Origin: Seribacter sulfatis | GTDB lineage: Bacteria > Verrucomicrobiota > Verrucomicrobiia > Opitutales > Seribacteraceae | Assembly (NCBI RefSeq): GCF_964187635.1 | Contig: NZ_CAXLMO010000046.1 | Location: forward strand, 1 to 50,545 | Length of the DNA stretch: 50,545 nt | Reading direction: 5' to 3' | Made by a program: the position numbers and the translations under genes | Notes under the pieces: generated by a model | The model's input: only the letters and a program-made list of their open reading frames with translations | What the model was told of the DNA's origin: nothing | Databases searched by the model: none | Shown here: positions 36,624-45,099 of the stretch, in pieces | Layout of the letters: every line of letters begins with the position of its first letter | Position numbering within the stretch: position 1 is the first letter of the stretch

Positions 36624-36636
36624 GTGGTAAAGAAGA

Positions 36637-37029
36637 GTGGATAAAGTTCGGTTAGATCGGTTTTTATGGGCTTCCCGTTTTTATAAAACCCGGTCGCTAT
36701 CGACTGACGCATGTAAAAGAAACTGGATTAGCGTAAATGATTTAACCGCAAAGCCGTCTAAAGAGGTGCGGATCGGTGATATAATTAAAATAAAAAAATC
36801 CTCTCATTACAGGTCGATCAAAATAATTGTTCTCCTTAACAAACGGGTCGGAGCGAGTAAAGTAGAGGACTATATTGAGGATATTACTTCTCCCGAAGAG
36901 ATTGAGAAGGAACGGGAGCACAACCAAAACCGAAAACTTTTCAATCTCTCTACATCTCATAAAGGTAGACCATCCAAGAAACAAAGAAGAGACCTTGAAG
37001 AATTTCTTTACCATGGAGGGGAAGATTAA
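36637..37029 (+). CDS. hslR: S4-domain RNA-binding protein, heat-shock protein 15 type
   Basis: 130 residues. The S4 domain occupies about 3-60 (VRLDRFLWASRFYKTRS, VNDLTAKPSKEVRIGDII), as in HSP15, which recycles stalled 50S subunits that still carry nascent peptidyl-tRNA. The basic C-terminus with GRPSKKQRRDLEEF resembles that of HslR. It starts with GTG at 36637, 13 bases after the regulator gene. The assignment to HslR rather than another small S4 protein rests on length and C-terminus. Confidence 0.85.
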   Translation: MDKVRLDRFLWASRFYKTRSLSTDACKRNWISVNDLTAKPSKEVRIGDIIKIKKSSHYRSIKIIVLLNKRVGASKVEDYIEDITSPEEIEKEREHNQNRKLFNLSTSHKGRPSKKQRRDLEEFLYHGGED

Positions 37030-37448
37030 TCGGTATTAATCAATGAAACACATAACCCTCTAAAATATCATATTTCAACTTGAACTACCGATAAGAAATT
37101 AGAATTAAAAATTAGATTTCCTTTTTTCACCAAATATGCGTTAAATCGACCACTCCAAGTTAAAACCTACCTCCCATCACCTCCAACCATCATTTGCTTT
37201 AATCAATAAAGGATTGTATTAATATTTTTGTATTCCATAAATCCAATGCGAGTAGAGTGGAGCAAGTTTTATTTGTAAATTGCGCCGGTTGAAAGGATGA
37301 CTTTGTTTTTAGAAATTGAAAAATTCAATCACTCAAGGGATGGGAGTATCGTTATTTTTTAATCCGAAAATACTACATGTGGAATATCTTGACCAAGATC
37401 TATTGTAAAAATACTTGCAAGAAACTTTAAGCATCGGCATTAAAAAGA
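37030..37448. other. 419-base intergenic region, no gene recognised
   Basis: AT-rich, with no supported ORF, tRNA or repeat array. It contains a 7-base-arm hairpin overlapping the hslR stop (GATTAAT-CGGT-ATTAATC, 37024-37041) and a 6-base-arm palindrome ATCTTG-AC-CAAGAT (37386-37399), 49 bases before the next gene. A TTGACC within the latter could be a -35 box, but no good -10 follows at 17 bases. This probably holds the promoter of the proline-rich lipoprotein gene. Confidence 0.5.
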
Positions 37449-39161
37449 ATGATGAACAAGATTATATTCCCTTTTCTCGCAAGTTTGCTTGTATGCCTTT
37501 TTTCATCTTGTATTCAAACAAGTCCATCCTCAAAGGGTAACCCAAGCAGAGACAAGACTGTAATGCTCCACTGGTTAGACTTAGATGACCAAGGAATTGT
37601 TCGACTAACTGGAAACGACGGAAATGTTTCGAAATCAAGCAACCCCTTTACCGGTGAGGCGATTGAAACATTTGAACAAAGCCCGACAAAATCAGTATCC
37701 GAATGGAAAGAAGGAAAGAAACACGGTACTACAACCGAGTATTTTTACAACGGACGAAAAAGAAGAATTATCAATTACAAAAATGGCATTAAGCACGGCA
37801 TTGCAGAAGAATATAGAATAACCGGGGAATTACTCCGCAGGGAAACCTATCAAGAGGGTAACCTTAATGGTCCTAAAAGCGAATGGCACCCCAATGGTGC
37901 GAAAATTTTAGAAGTTCAAATGAGAAATGCCAAACCTCATGGCGAGGCACTTGAATGGTATCCAGATGGTTTGGAAAAATCGTCCACCATATATCGTCAC
38001 GGTCTTCGTGAGGGCCCCTCCTCCGAGTGGTACACCAACGGGCAAAGAAAACTCGGACTTTTTTACCAAAAAGATAAACAACACGGCCAAAGAACAATTT
38101 GGTATGAAGATGGACAAAAAAGATTAACCGCTCAGTTTGAAGAGGATATGATGGAAGGAAATTCACAGGGTTGGTTTCCAGGTGGACAACAACAATTTGA
38201 TTATAACTTCAGGAAAAATCTTGAACATGGTGTCTGCACTGAATGGAACTCGGAAGGCAAAAAGATTTCAGAAATCCGGTTTGTTGACGGTTCTCCCTCT
38301 CAAAACTTATTAACCGGTGAAAAAATTATTACCCCGGCAGCCGAAAAAGAAGATCCATCTAGTTCCTCCATTCCTAGTACAGAAAATGCGACTCCATTAT
38401 TAAATCCTTCCGCTAATCCTACCAATGAAGGAGTATTCGCCCCTCCTTCCCTAAATAACGATACTCGAAATTCACAAAATACGATTTCCAAGGAATTACC
38501 CACAAACCCTACACCGGAAACCGAAAAGGAAACCTTAGTTCCACCTCCTCCTACAATACCAATTAATCCAGTTTCTAATGACATAGCAGTCCCACAGGCA
38601 GAACCGTCGAGTGCTCCTCCACTTACTGCCCCTACTGTGCCCGGTTTCAATCCATTTGAAGATGAGCCCTCAAAACCTAAGGTAAATCCAATTGAGCAAC
38701 AACCCATTGAAGTAATTCCGACACCTCCGCTCCCCCCTCCTCCTCCCCCCTCTTTTGATCCGTTTGAAGATAAACCTTTAGTGCCGAATCAGTCTGCACT
38801 CCCACCACCTCCTCCCCCTCCTTCGTTTAATCCGTTTGAAGACAATCTATCTCCTTCTTCAGAAACACCCGTTTTAGAAGAAACCACACCTCCGCCTCCG
38901 CCCCCTCCTCCAGGGAATATTAATCCATTTAACAACCCGTCTACCAGTCCTGCTCCTGACGCAAAAGGTACTCCATTTGATCCATTTGCAACCGAGGACG
39001 AAGCAACACAAGGAAAGGATTCTGATGTACCGCTCGGAGATGTATTTAATACTCCTCCACAAGCTTCTCCTACAGAAAGTGGTTTTGATAACATTCCGCC
39101 ACCACCACCTCCTCCCCCTACTTTCAATCCTTTTGACCTGCCTCCGTTACCAGGAGAATAA
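37449..39161 (+). CDS. YwqK-repeat lipoprotein with polyproline and NPF-type tail
   Basis: 570 residues. The signal peptide ends FSSC (Cys21), a lipobox. A PFTG-led module (66-69) and WKEGKKHG are followed by about eight YwqK/MORN-variant repeats across 85-280, each with a (Y/W)-x-(N/D/P)-G-x-(K/Q) core. Residues 395-570 are low-complexity: polyproline runs of 7-8 residues alternate with NPFED or DPFED motifs (401, 437, 461, 492, 511, 560). It is the longest of three related lipoproteins and is most similar in design to that at 12219. Its translation will need EF-P because of the proline runs. Probably envelope- or surface-exposed. Function unknown. Either start 37449 or 37452 is possible. 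Confidence 0.82.
   Translation: MMNKIIFPFLASLLVCLFSSCIQTSPSSKGNPSRDKTVMLHWLDLDDQGIVRLTGNDGNVSKSSNPFTGEAIETFEQSPTKSVSEWKEGKKHGTTTEYFYNGRKRRIINYKNGIKHGIAEEYRITGELLRRETYQEGNLNGPKSEWHPNGAKILEVQMRNAKPHGEALEWYPDGLEKSSTIYRHGLREGPSSEWYTNGQRKLGLFYQKDKQHGQRTIWYEDGQKRLTAQFEEDMMEGNSQGWFPGGQQQFDYNFRKNLEHGVCTEWNSEGKKISEIRFVDGSPSQNLLTGEKIITPAAEKEDPSSSSIPSTENATPLLNPSANPTNEGVFAPPSLNNDTRNSQNTISKELPTNPTPETEKETLVPPPPTIPINPVSNDIAVPQAEPSSAPPLTAPTVPGFNPFEDEPSKPKVNPIEQQPIEVIPTPPLPPPPPPSFDPFEDKPLVPNQSALPPPPPPPSFNPFEDNLSPSSETPVLEETTPPPPPPPPGNINPFNNPSTSPAPDAKGTPFDPFATEDEATQGKDSDVPLGDVFNTPPQASPTESGFDNIPPPPPPPPTFNPFDLPPLPGE
38643..39158 (+). repeat. Region coding for polyproline and NPF/DPF units
   Basis: About 515 bases at the 3' end of the lipoprotein gene. 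Four runs of CC-rich codons (seven or eight prolines each) are each followed within four residues by FNPF, FDPF or INPF. The units are similar but not identical, consistent with old duplications. They are prone to slippage and misassembly. Confidence 0.75.
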
Positions 39162-39212
39162 AGTCGAGATTTAGTAAGGAATAGTAAAGGTTAATAGAAC
39201 TTTCGAAAAAAG

Positions 39213-39286
39213 TGGCAGCCCGGCAGGGATTTGAACCCCGACTGAGAGTACCAAAAACTCCTGTGCTACCATTACACCACCGGGCT
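39213..39286 (-). tRNA. tRNA-Gln (anticodon TTG)
   Basis: 74 bases including encoded CCA (plus-strand TGG at 39213-39215). The acceptor stem AGCCCGG pairs with CCGGGCT. The anticodon arm GGAGT-TTTTGGT-ACTCT gives anticodon TTG for glutamine, and the T-arm is GGTTCAAATCC. A run of six Ts follows the CCA on the minus strand. The gene is 51 bases past the end of the proline-rich lipoprotein gene, convergent with it. Confidence 0.97.
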
Positions 39287-39351
39287 ACTTCTTTTTAAAA
39301 TGATCACAACTCAATTAAAGTCAAGATTCTTGCTTAAAAATAACTCACATT

Positions 39352-40065
39352 ATGCCCAGTAAATTTAAAAGAATTATTCTTAAAATAAGTGGAGAAATCC
39401 TTGGTAGTAGAGAAGAGGGGGAACCCATTCACGCAAAATCATTGGAAAATATTTGCTCTGAGATTAAAGCTGTTTCTGATATGGGAGTTGAGGTTGGCCT
39501 GGTGGTTGGTGGAGGAAATATTTTTCGCGGATTACAGGGAAGCGATAAGGGAATTGATCGTACAACAGGCGACTCCATGGGCATGCTTGCCACTGTTATT
39601 AACGGTCTGGCATTGATGGATCGACTCGAAAAAATGGGCTCTGTAGTCCGGGTGCAAAGTGCGATTCCGATGGATAAATTAGCAGAACCCTACATCCAAA
39701 GACGAGCGATCAGACATTTAGAAAGAGGTCGAATTGTTATTTTTGTATCTGGAACCGGTAATCCATATTTTTCCACTGATACCACTGCCGCTCTACGAGC
39801 AAGTGAAATTTCGGCTGAAATTATCCTTAAAGCGACAAAAGTGGATGGTATTTACGATAAAGACCCACATAAATTTGATGATGCCGTAAGATTTGAAAGT
39901 CTCAGTTATATGGATTGCCTGGAAAAAAGACTCTCCGTTATGGACTCAACGGCATTTTCACTCTGCATGGATAATGGCATGCCAATCCTAGTCTTTGATC
40001 TGCAACAAAAACATTCGATTCGAATGGCTGTTGCAGGAGAAAAGATTGGTACCATTGTCAAATAA
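39352..40065 (+). CDS. pyrH: UMP kinase
   Basis: 237 residues, usual length. It phosphorylates UMP to UDP in pyrimidine nucleotide synthesis as a hexamer of amino-acid-kinase fold. Visible motifs are ILKISGE near 9-15, GLVVGGGNIFRG, and the DTTAALRASE and ATKVDGIYDKDP segments. It is followed by frr after 40 bases, the very common pyrH-frr pair. No Shine-Dalgarno. Confidence 0.97.
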   Translation: MPSKFKRIILKISGEILGSREEGEPIHAKSLENICSEIKAVSDMGVEVGLVVGGGNIFRGLQGSDKGIDRTTGDSMGMLATVINGLALMDRLEKMGSVVRVQSAIPMDKLAEPYIQRRAIRHLERGRIVIFVSGTGNPYFSTDTTAALRASEISAEIILKATKVDGIYDKDPHKFDDAVRFESLSYMDCLEKRLSVMDSTAFSLCMDNGMPILVFDLQQKHSIRMAVAGEKIGTIVK

Positions 40066-40105
40066 ATCTTTCGACCAAAATCAAATTATACAACCCAGCC
40101 CAACC

Positions 40106-40663
40106 ATGGAAACCTCACTAATTTTCGATAAGATGAATCAAGACATGAACAAGTCAATTGATCATGTAATGCATGAATTTAAAACCCTCCATACAGGAAA
40201 AGCAAATACCTCAATGGTGGAGAACATATCAGTTGATGTCTATGGTTCTGCAATGAAACTGCGTGATATCGCAGCAATTACCACCCCAGATGCAAGAACC
40301 ATCCAAATTCAACCATGGGACAAAACAAGCTGTGCTCCGATTGAAAAAGCCCTTCTCGAAGCTAAGATCGGTATTACTCCTTTAATTACAGGGGAACTTA
40401 TCCGCCTACCCATTCCTGAATTGAGTGGTGAGAGAAGAGAAGAATTATGTAAGGTGGCTCAAGGCTTTGCCGAGCAAAGCAGAGTGGGAGTCCGTGCCTC
40501 CAGAAAAGAAGCGATGGACGGTTTAAAGATAGCCCAGAAAGAGGGTCTACCCGAAGATGATTTTAAAAGATCAGAAAAAGAAGTTCAGAAAAACACTGAT
40601 GATGCAGTGACCAAAATTAACGAAGCACTTGCTAGTAAAGAATCGGATCTTCGAAAAGTTTAA
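40106..40663 (+). CDS. frr: Ribosome recycling factor
   Basis: 185 residues from ATG 40106. The frame is open further upstream, but this start matches the family length. It releases ribosomes from mRNA after termination, together with EF-G. The long three-helix bundle contains TGKANTSMVENISVDVYGS and the insertion domain with the conserved SGERREEL segment, and the last helices are Lys/Glu-rich. Located directly after pyrH. Confidence 0.97.
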   Translation: METSLIFDKMNQDMNKSIDHVMHEFKTLHTGKANTSMVENISVDVYGSAMKLRDIAAITTPDARTIQIQPWDKTSCAPIEKALLEAKIGITPLITGELIRLPIPELSGERREELCKVAQGFAEQSRVGVRASRKEAMDGLKIAQKEGLPEDDFKRSEKEVQKNTDDAVTKINEALASKESDLRKV

Positions 40664-40731
40664 AATACTAATATCTTGGATCAGGTACGATTCTACTGGA
40701 ATCAAATGAACCAGAAAATCCCGAAGATTCC

Positions 40732-41835
40732 TTGAAAAAAATAGTGATTAAACTGGGTACCGGTATTCTCTCTGCAGGCAGAGGAAATATCAGAACTGAC
40801 CGAATGGAAGAATGGGCAAAGAGTATAGCAACTTTGTCCGCACAAGGTATTGAAACAATTATAGTAAGTTCTGGTGCAGTTGGATTAGGAATGGGAAAAT
40901 TAGGGATTGAAGAAAGGCCCAAGGATTTATCCTTACTGCGGGCCTGTGCCTCAATTGGGCAATGCCTTCTCATGAACGCATGGAGTCAATCATTAGAAAA
41001 AGCCGGCTTGATTGCTTCGCAAGTTCTTTTAACCCGAGAGGATTTTGAAAGTAGGAAGCGATCACAAAAGGTGGAGGAAACTCTTTGTACACTTCTTAAG
41101 CAAAAGGTTGTTCCCGTAGTAAACGAAAATGATTCGGTAAGTGATGAAGAAATAAAATTTGGAGACAATGACGTTCTATCCGCATTACTTGCTTCCATCG
41201 GAAAAGCAGATTTTCTGATCATCCTATCCACAGCAACAGGATTAATGACCCACCCGACCTCCGGAACTCTAATTCCGTTCGTTGCAGAAATCACACCCTC
41301 CATTGAAGCTATGGCAAAAGGTACCCACAGTGCAACCGCAGTGGGCGGTATGGTTACCAAGATAGAGGCGGCAAAAATTGCCTGTGGGTCTGGATGTGCT
41401 GTTTTTATAGGAAGCGGTGAACAACCGGCAGAACTTTCCAGTATTATCAATGGGAGAAATGTGCAGGGGACTTTTTTTGCACCCACCGGACTTGAATTAT
41501 CAGAAAGAAAAAAATGGGTTGCATTTTTCCCTACTCCGAAGGGTTCTTTAACAATAGATATCGGTGCCGAGGAAGCCATTATTGAAAAAGGAGGAAGTTT
41601 GCTTGCCATTGGCATTAGCAAAATTGAAGGAGATTTCGAAAAAGCGGACGTTGTAGAAATTAAAAATCAACAAGAACAAATTATTGCACGCGGAATTACT
41701 CGATTTAGTAAGCATGAATTACTGGGGCTTCAGGGTAAGCAAAATGAAGAAATCCTTGCCTTATTTCCTGGGAAAAATCGACCTGAAGTGATTCACCGGG
41801 ATCATTTAGCACCATTACAGAGCGAAAAAAGCTGA
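40732..41835 (+). CDS. proB: Glutamate 5-kinase
   Basis: 367 residues from a TTG start at 40732; no in-frame ATG or GTG occurs between it and the upstream stop at 40669. It phosphorylates glutamate as the first step of proline synthesis. The amino-acid-kinase domain has IKLGTGILS, VSSGAVGLGMG and VNENDSVSDEEIKFGDND. A C-terminal PUA domain is present from about 262 (KWVAFFPTPKGSLTID onward). proA is not adjacent. It follows frr by 68 bases and may be co-transcribed with pyrH and frr. Confidence 0.95.
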   Translation: MKKIVIKLGTGILSAGRGNIRTDRMEEWAKSIATLSAQGIETIIVSSGAVGLGMGKLGIEERPKDLSLLRACASIGQCLLMNAWSQSLEKAGLIASQVLLTREDFESRKRSQKVEETLCTLLKQKVVPVVNENDSVSDEEIKFGDNDVLSALLASIGKADFLIILSTATGLMTHPTSGTLIPFVAEITPSIEAMAKGTHSATAVGGMVTKIEAAKIACGSGCAVFIGSGEQPAELSSIINGRNVQGTFFAPTGLELSERKKWVAFFPTPKGSLTIDIGAEEAIIEKGGSLLAIGISKIEGDFEKADVVEIKNQQEQIIARGITRFSKHELLGLQGKQNEEILALFPGKNRPEVIHRDHLAPLQSEKS

Positions 41836-41862
41836 ATACGCTTGCCCGTTCATCCCCTTTTA

Positions 41863-41878
41863 GAGAAAGGTATTTCTC
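41863..41878 (+). promoter_or_regulatory. Hairpin immediately before the helicase start codon
   Basis: GAGAAA-GGTA-TTTCTC is a perfect 6-base inverted repeat ending one base before the GTG start at 41879. It includes AAAGG, a weak Shine-Dalgarno-like string at a usable distance. When folded it could mask ribosome entry. It may be chance. Confidence 0.3.
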
Positions 41879-43987
41879 GTGTACGATTACGAAGATGATG
41901 AAGAAGATATGTTCGGTTCTCCGACTCCGCCCAAAAATGATGCAAAGATCGATTTTCAGGCGGAGCTTAACGCAGATCAATTCCAGGCGGTAACGGCTCC
42001 ATTCGGGCCCGCTCTTGTTTTGGCTGGTGCCGGTTCTGGAAAAACAAGGACGCTCACTTACCGAGTTGCCTACTTGCTTACAGAGGGGGTCAGTCCCGAG
42101 GAAATCTTACTCCTCACATTCACCAATAAAGCATCCAAGCAAATGCTTGAGCGGGTCGAAGAACTTACCGGAGCGGGAGCTAACCGATTTCTCGGAGGTA
42201 CATTTCACCATGTGGGTGGACAAGTTCTTAGACTTTTCGGAGATTCAATCGGTCTTCCGAGAAATTTTACTATTTTAGATGATGGAGATTCAGACGCCCT
42301 TCTTTCCGAGGTAATAAGGGACCTGGACCCCGATTTTTTTAAATCAAAAGAAAACCCCAAAGCAAAACCGATAAAAGGAATAATCAGTTACTCTCGAAAT
42401 GTCATGGTACCAGTGGAAGAAGTAGCGAAAGGACGTTATCCATCCAATGGAGAATTGCTCGCTAAAATTGATGCCTTCACAAGGGAGTATCAAGATACTA
42501 AAATCAGTCGTGGCCTTGCAGATTATGATGATTTATTGGTACTGTGGCTTAAAGTACTCGAAACAAATCAAGAGGCGGCCCAATATTATCAACAACGATT
42601 TTCTCATATTTTAGTGGATGAATATCAAGATGTTAATTCTCTCCAATCGAAAATTATTGATAAGATAGGAATTAACCATCAGATAATGGCAGTGGGAGAT
42701 GATGCACAATGTATTTATACCTGGCGGGGTGCTGATATGAATCAAATTATGGGATTTCCGGAAAGGCACCCGGGTACGAAAATCTTTAAGATTGAAACTA
42801 ATTATCGAAGTTCTCCCGAAATTCTAAAGTTTGCCAATGGGATACTGGAAAATCGATCGACAGACGATAACTTTACCAAAACACTTAAACCGTCTCAACC
42901 CCATCAGGAACTTCCAGTTGTGGTTCCAACCGTAGATGGTTATCAACAGGCGAACTTCATCTTGTCAAAAGTCGAACAAATGGTTGATAACGGAACCAAC
43001 TATCATGATATAGCAATTCTTTATCGTGCACATTATCACGCCATGGAGCTTCAGATCGAACTGTCTCGTCGGGATATTCCATTTGTGATCACGAGTGGTC
43101 TTCGATTTTTTGAACAAGCACATGTCAAAGACCTCGTTGCTCAACTGAGGTTTGTCGTAAATCCCAAAGATTTAACCGCGTTCCATCGATTTGCCTGCCT
43201 ACTGCCAAAAGTGGGAGAAAAAACAGCTTCAAAATTACTCGGAATTGCAGAAAAAATTGCTGTCGATAAGGAAATCAAAATTACTGCTGCCCTATCCGAA
43301 CCAGAAGTGGTGAAAAAAGTACCAGCAGATGCCAAGGAAGACTGGGTTGGATTGGTTGAAACATTACAAAGTATCGCTGAGCTTACTGCTACCGCAACGC
43401 CATCAAAAGTCGTCGATGAAGCAATTAATGGATGGTATCACGAATACTTGCATGCAACCTATGAAAATTGGCCCCGAAGGGAAGAGGACTTAGAAAGCTT
43501 GGTTGATTTCGCGAGTAAATATGAAAATTTAGCGGAAATGCTTACCCAATTAATCCTGCTTAGTTCCGAATCCGGCGACCGCGTTGTTCGGAAGGGAGAA
43601 AGTTGCCTTAGACTCTCCACTATTCATCAATCTAAAGGTTTAGAATTTCGTCATGTATTTATTATCGGATTAGCCGATGGATTGTTTCCAAACAAAAGAG
43701 CAATAGATGGGGAAGGCGACCTGGAAGAAGAGAGAAGACTTTTCTATGTTGCCTCTACTCGGGCAGAGCGTTCGCTACACCTTGTTTATCCTATGCTTTC
43801 GAGTCAGAATGGAACTCAAATTCGACTAATGCAGAGCCGATTCCTGAAAGAACTTCCCCAGACTCGCTATGAATTATACAATGTCCATGCCCAAAACGCT
43901 TTTGGCCGCCAATCGGGGTATGGAAGCAAATGGAGTCAATATGGTGGTGGGACAAGAAGAAGTGGAAATAATAGACGATCTTTTTAA
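41879..43987 (+). CDS. UvrD/PcrA-family ATP-dependent DNA helicase
   Basis: 702 residues from GTG 41879. A 3'-5' superfamily I helicase for repair and replication-fork maintenance. The motifs are in order: Walker A AGAGSGKT (49-56), motif II ILVDEYQDVN, motif III VGDDAQCIYTWRGA, motif IV ETNYRSSPEIL, motif V STIHQSKGLEF, and motif VI VASTRAERSLHL. The C-terminus ends with a Gly/Arg-rich stretch. The stop interlocks with that of the convergent NifU-like gene (TTAA). Whether it is UvrD, PcrA or Rep is not distinguished. Confidence 0.94.
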   Translation: MYDYEDDEEDMFGSPTPPKNDAKIDFQAELNADQFQAVTAPFGPALVLAGAGSGKTRTLTYRVAYLLTEGVSPEEILLLTFTNKASKQMLERVEELTGAGANRFLGGTFHHVGGQVLRLFGDSIGLPRNFTILDDGDSDALLSEVIRDLDPDFFKSKENPKAKPIKGIISYSRNVMVPVEEVAKGRYPSNGELLAKIDAFTREYQDTKISRGLADYDDLLVLWLKVLETNQEAAQYYQQRFSHILVDEYQDVNSLQSKIIDKIGINHQIMAVGDDAQCIYTWRGADMNQIMGFPERHPGTKIFKIETNYRSSPEILKFANGILENRSTDDNFTKTLKPSQPHQELPVVVPTVDGYQQANFILSKVEQMVDNGTNYHDIAILYRAHYHAMELQIELSRRDIPFVITSGLRFFEQAHVKDLVAQLRFVVNPKDLTAFHRFACLLPKVGEKTASKLLGIAEKIAVDKEIKITAALSEPEVVKKVPADAKEDWVGLVETLQSIAELTATATPSKVVDEAINGWYHEYLHATYENWPRREEDLESLVDFASKYENLAEMLTQLILLSSESGDRVVRKGESCLRLSTIHQSKGLEFRHVFIIGLADGLFPNKRAIDGEGDLEEERRLFYVASTRAERSLHLVYPMLSSQNGTQIRLMQSRFLKELPQTRYELYNVHAQNAFGRQSGYGSKWSQYGGGTRRSGNNRRSF

Positions 43988-44400
43988 CGATCTAATCCAT
44001 TCTTTAAGGCACGCCACGCGAGCAAACTACAGTCATGTCTGTCAGGAAATCGAATTATTGTTTGATATACAATTAAATCACCCGGTGGCGTAAACTCTTT
44101 TCCCAACTCTACATATTGGAGTATATCTCTGCACAGGTGAGACGATTCAAGTACATCCATACCATTAAGCTGAGAACACATAAGCGATGCACATGCTTGG
44201 GAGAGAGCGGAGCCTTGGCCAGAGAACCGAATCTTTTCTATAGTGGATTCACTTCTTACTAACTCGACCTTACAGGTATTTCCAGTCTTTTCACTCTGCC
44301 AAATACCGGTATGACTAAATTTTTCTAATTTTCCTTGAAAAAGTGGGGACCGAGCATGTTCCTCCAATATTTCACGATGGAGCGGATCTTCTCTCTCCAT
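43984..44400 (-). CDS. NifU/SufU-like protein with altered ligand residues
   Basis: 138 residues with the SufU/IscU fold pattern: EILEEHARSP near the start, then a Cys43 region (GNTCKVEL), GQGSALSQACASLM, and RHDCSLLAWRAL at the end (Cys124). Compared with SufU, the Asp after the first Cys (CGD) is lost (C-K-V) and the middle Cys of GxGC is Ser64, while Cys70 and Cys75 are nearby extra ones. So two of the three scaffold cysteines remain and the zinc-site Asp does not. It may be a sulfur-transfer or divergent paralogue rather than an Fe-S scaffold. It lies 3 bases after dcd on the same strand. Convergent stop overlap with the helicase. Confidence 0.7.
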   Translation of the reverse strand: MEREDPLHREILEEHARSPLFQGKLEKFSHTGIWQSEKTGNTCKVELVRSESTIEKIRFSGQGSALSQACASLMCSQLNGMDVLESSHLCRDILQYVELGKEFTPPGDLIVYQTIIRFPDRHDCSLLAWRALKNGLDR

Positions 44401-44403
44401 TCT

Positions 44404-44940
44404 TTAAAAAGTATTCTTCCACATCATCGACTCAACAGGCTTTGGCGAGCGTTGGTTATACTTTGCTGAAGCCTTACTTGAATAATCCACTTCAACATTG
44501 CCCTCCACCATAAAATAAATGAGTTGGCCAATTGGCATACCAGCGTACACCCGGACTGATTGTGAAACTGAAATTTCGAGAGTCCAATGATTACAAAATC
44601 CAACATCCCCTTTTCCTGCTGTGGCATGAATATCGATCCCAAGACGACCAACACTTGATTTACCTTCTAAAAAGGGCACGCATTGATGGGTTTCTGTATA
44701 TTCTAGAGTGGATCCAAGATATGTTTTGCCGGGATTTAAGACAATGCCCGTTTGGTCAATTTCGAAGTGTTTGACCTGATTGTGTCGCTTTGCGTCAATA
44801 ACATCGTCTACATAACAGGCTAGAAATTTAGATAAGTGAACATCATAACTATTGGTGCCAAGACAGGAGCGATCATAAGGTTCAATCACAATATCCTTCT
44901 TTTCTATGGCATGAAGAATTGAGGAATCAGAAAGAATCAT
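44404..44940 (-). CDS. dcd: dCTP deaminase
   Basis: 178 residues. It deaminates dCTP to dUTP, the usual route to dTTP precursors in bacteria. Motifs include YDVHLSKF near 32-39, PGKTYLGSTLEY, EGKSSVGRLGIDIHATAGKG (the family's core) and WTLEISVS with the probable catalytic Glu, and the C-terminal tail. No dut gene is adjacent. The next gene, NifU-like, follows by 3 bases and is probably co-transcribed. No Shine-Dalgarno. Confidence 0.94.
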   Translation of the reverse strand: MILSDSSILHAIEKKDIVIEPYDRSCLGTNSYDVHLSKFLACYVDDVIDAKRHNQVKHFEIDQTGIVLNPGKTYLGSTLEYTETHQCVPFLEGKSSVGRLGIDIHATAGKGDVGFCNHWTLEISVSQSVRVYAGMPIGQLIYFMVEGNVEVDYSSKASAKYNQRSPKPVESMMWKNTF

Positions 44941-45064
44941 AATTTATGTAATTGAAGATTAGTAACGGCAAAGCACACATGTAAAGTTTTATGCAATTTT
45001 AAACTTTCCATACAAGGTGTCAGTATGAGTAGTCTAACACAAAACCGCCATACACTTTATAGCA

Positions 45065-45089
45065 TCTCCCTTGAAAAATGACAGGGAGA
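45065..45089 (-). terminator. Hairpin downstream of the Gfo/Idh gene
   Basis: Arms TCTCCCT and AGGGAGA with an 11-base loop, 11 bases past the stop of the oxidoreductase gene. No T-run follows on either strand, so it is a weak terminator candidate. The rest of 44941-45099 has no recognised gene. Confidence 0.4.
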
Positions 45090-45099
45090 AAGAAAGACT

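Noticed and set aside
37297..37362. A 21-codon ATG frame in the 37030-37448 gap
   Set aside because: Too short, low-complexity and with no supporting context, so not reported as a gene.
38789..39127. Gly-rich minus-strand reading frames opposite the polyproline region
   Set aside because: They are shadows of CC-rich proline codons, and have no start context or neighbour support.
25494..41849. ACGCTTGCCCG shared upstream of the MORN lipoprotein gene and the helicase gene, with CTTGC also before several other starts
   Set aside because: Shared 11-mers are expected many times by chance in 50 kb, and the distance to the start varies, so it cannot be called a promoter element.
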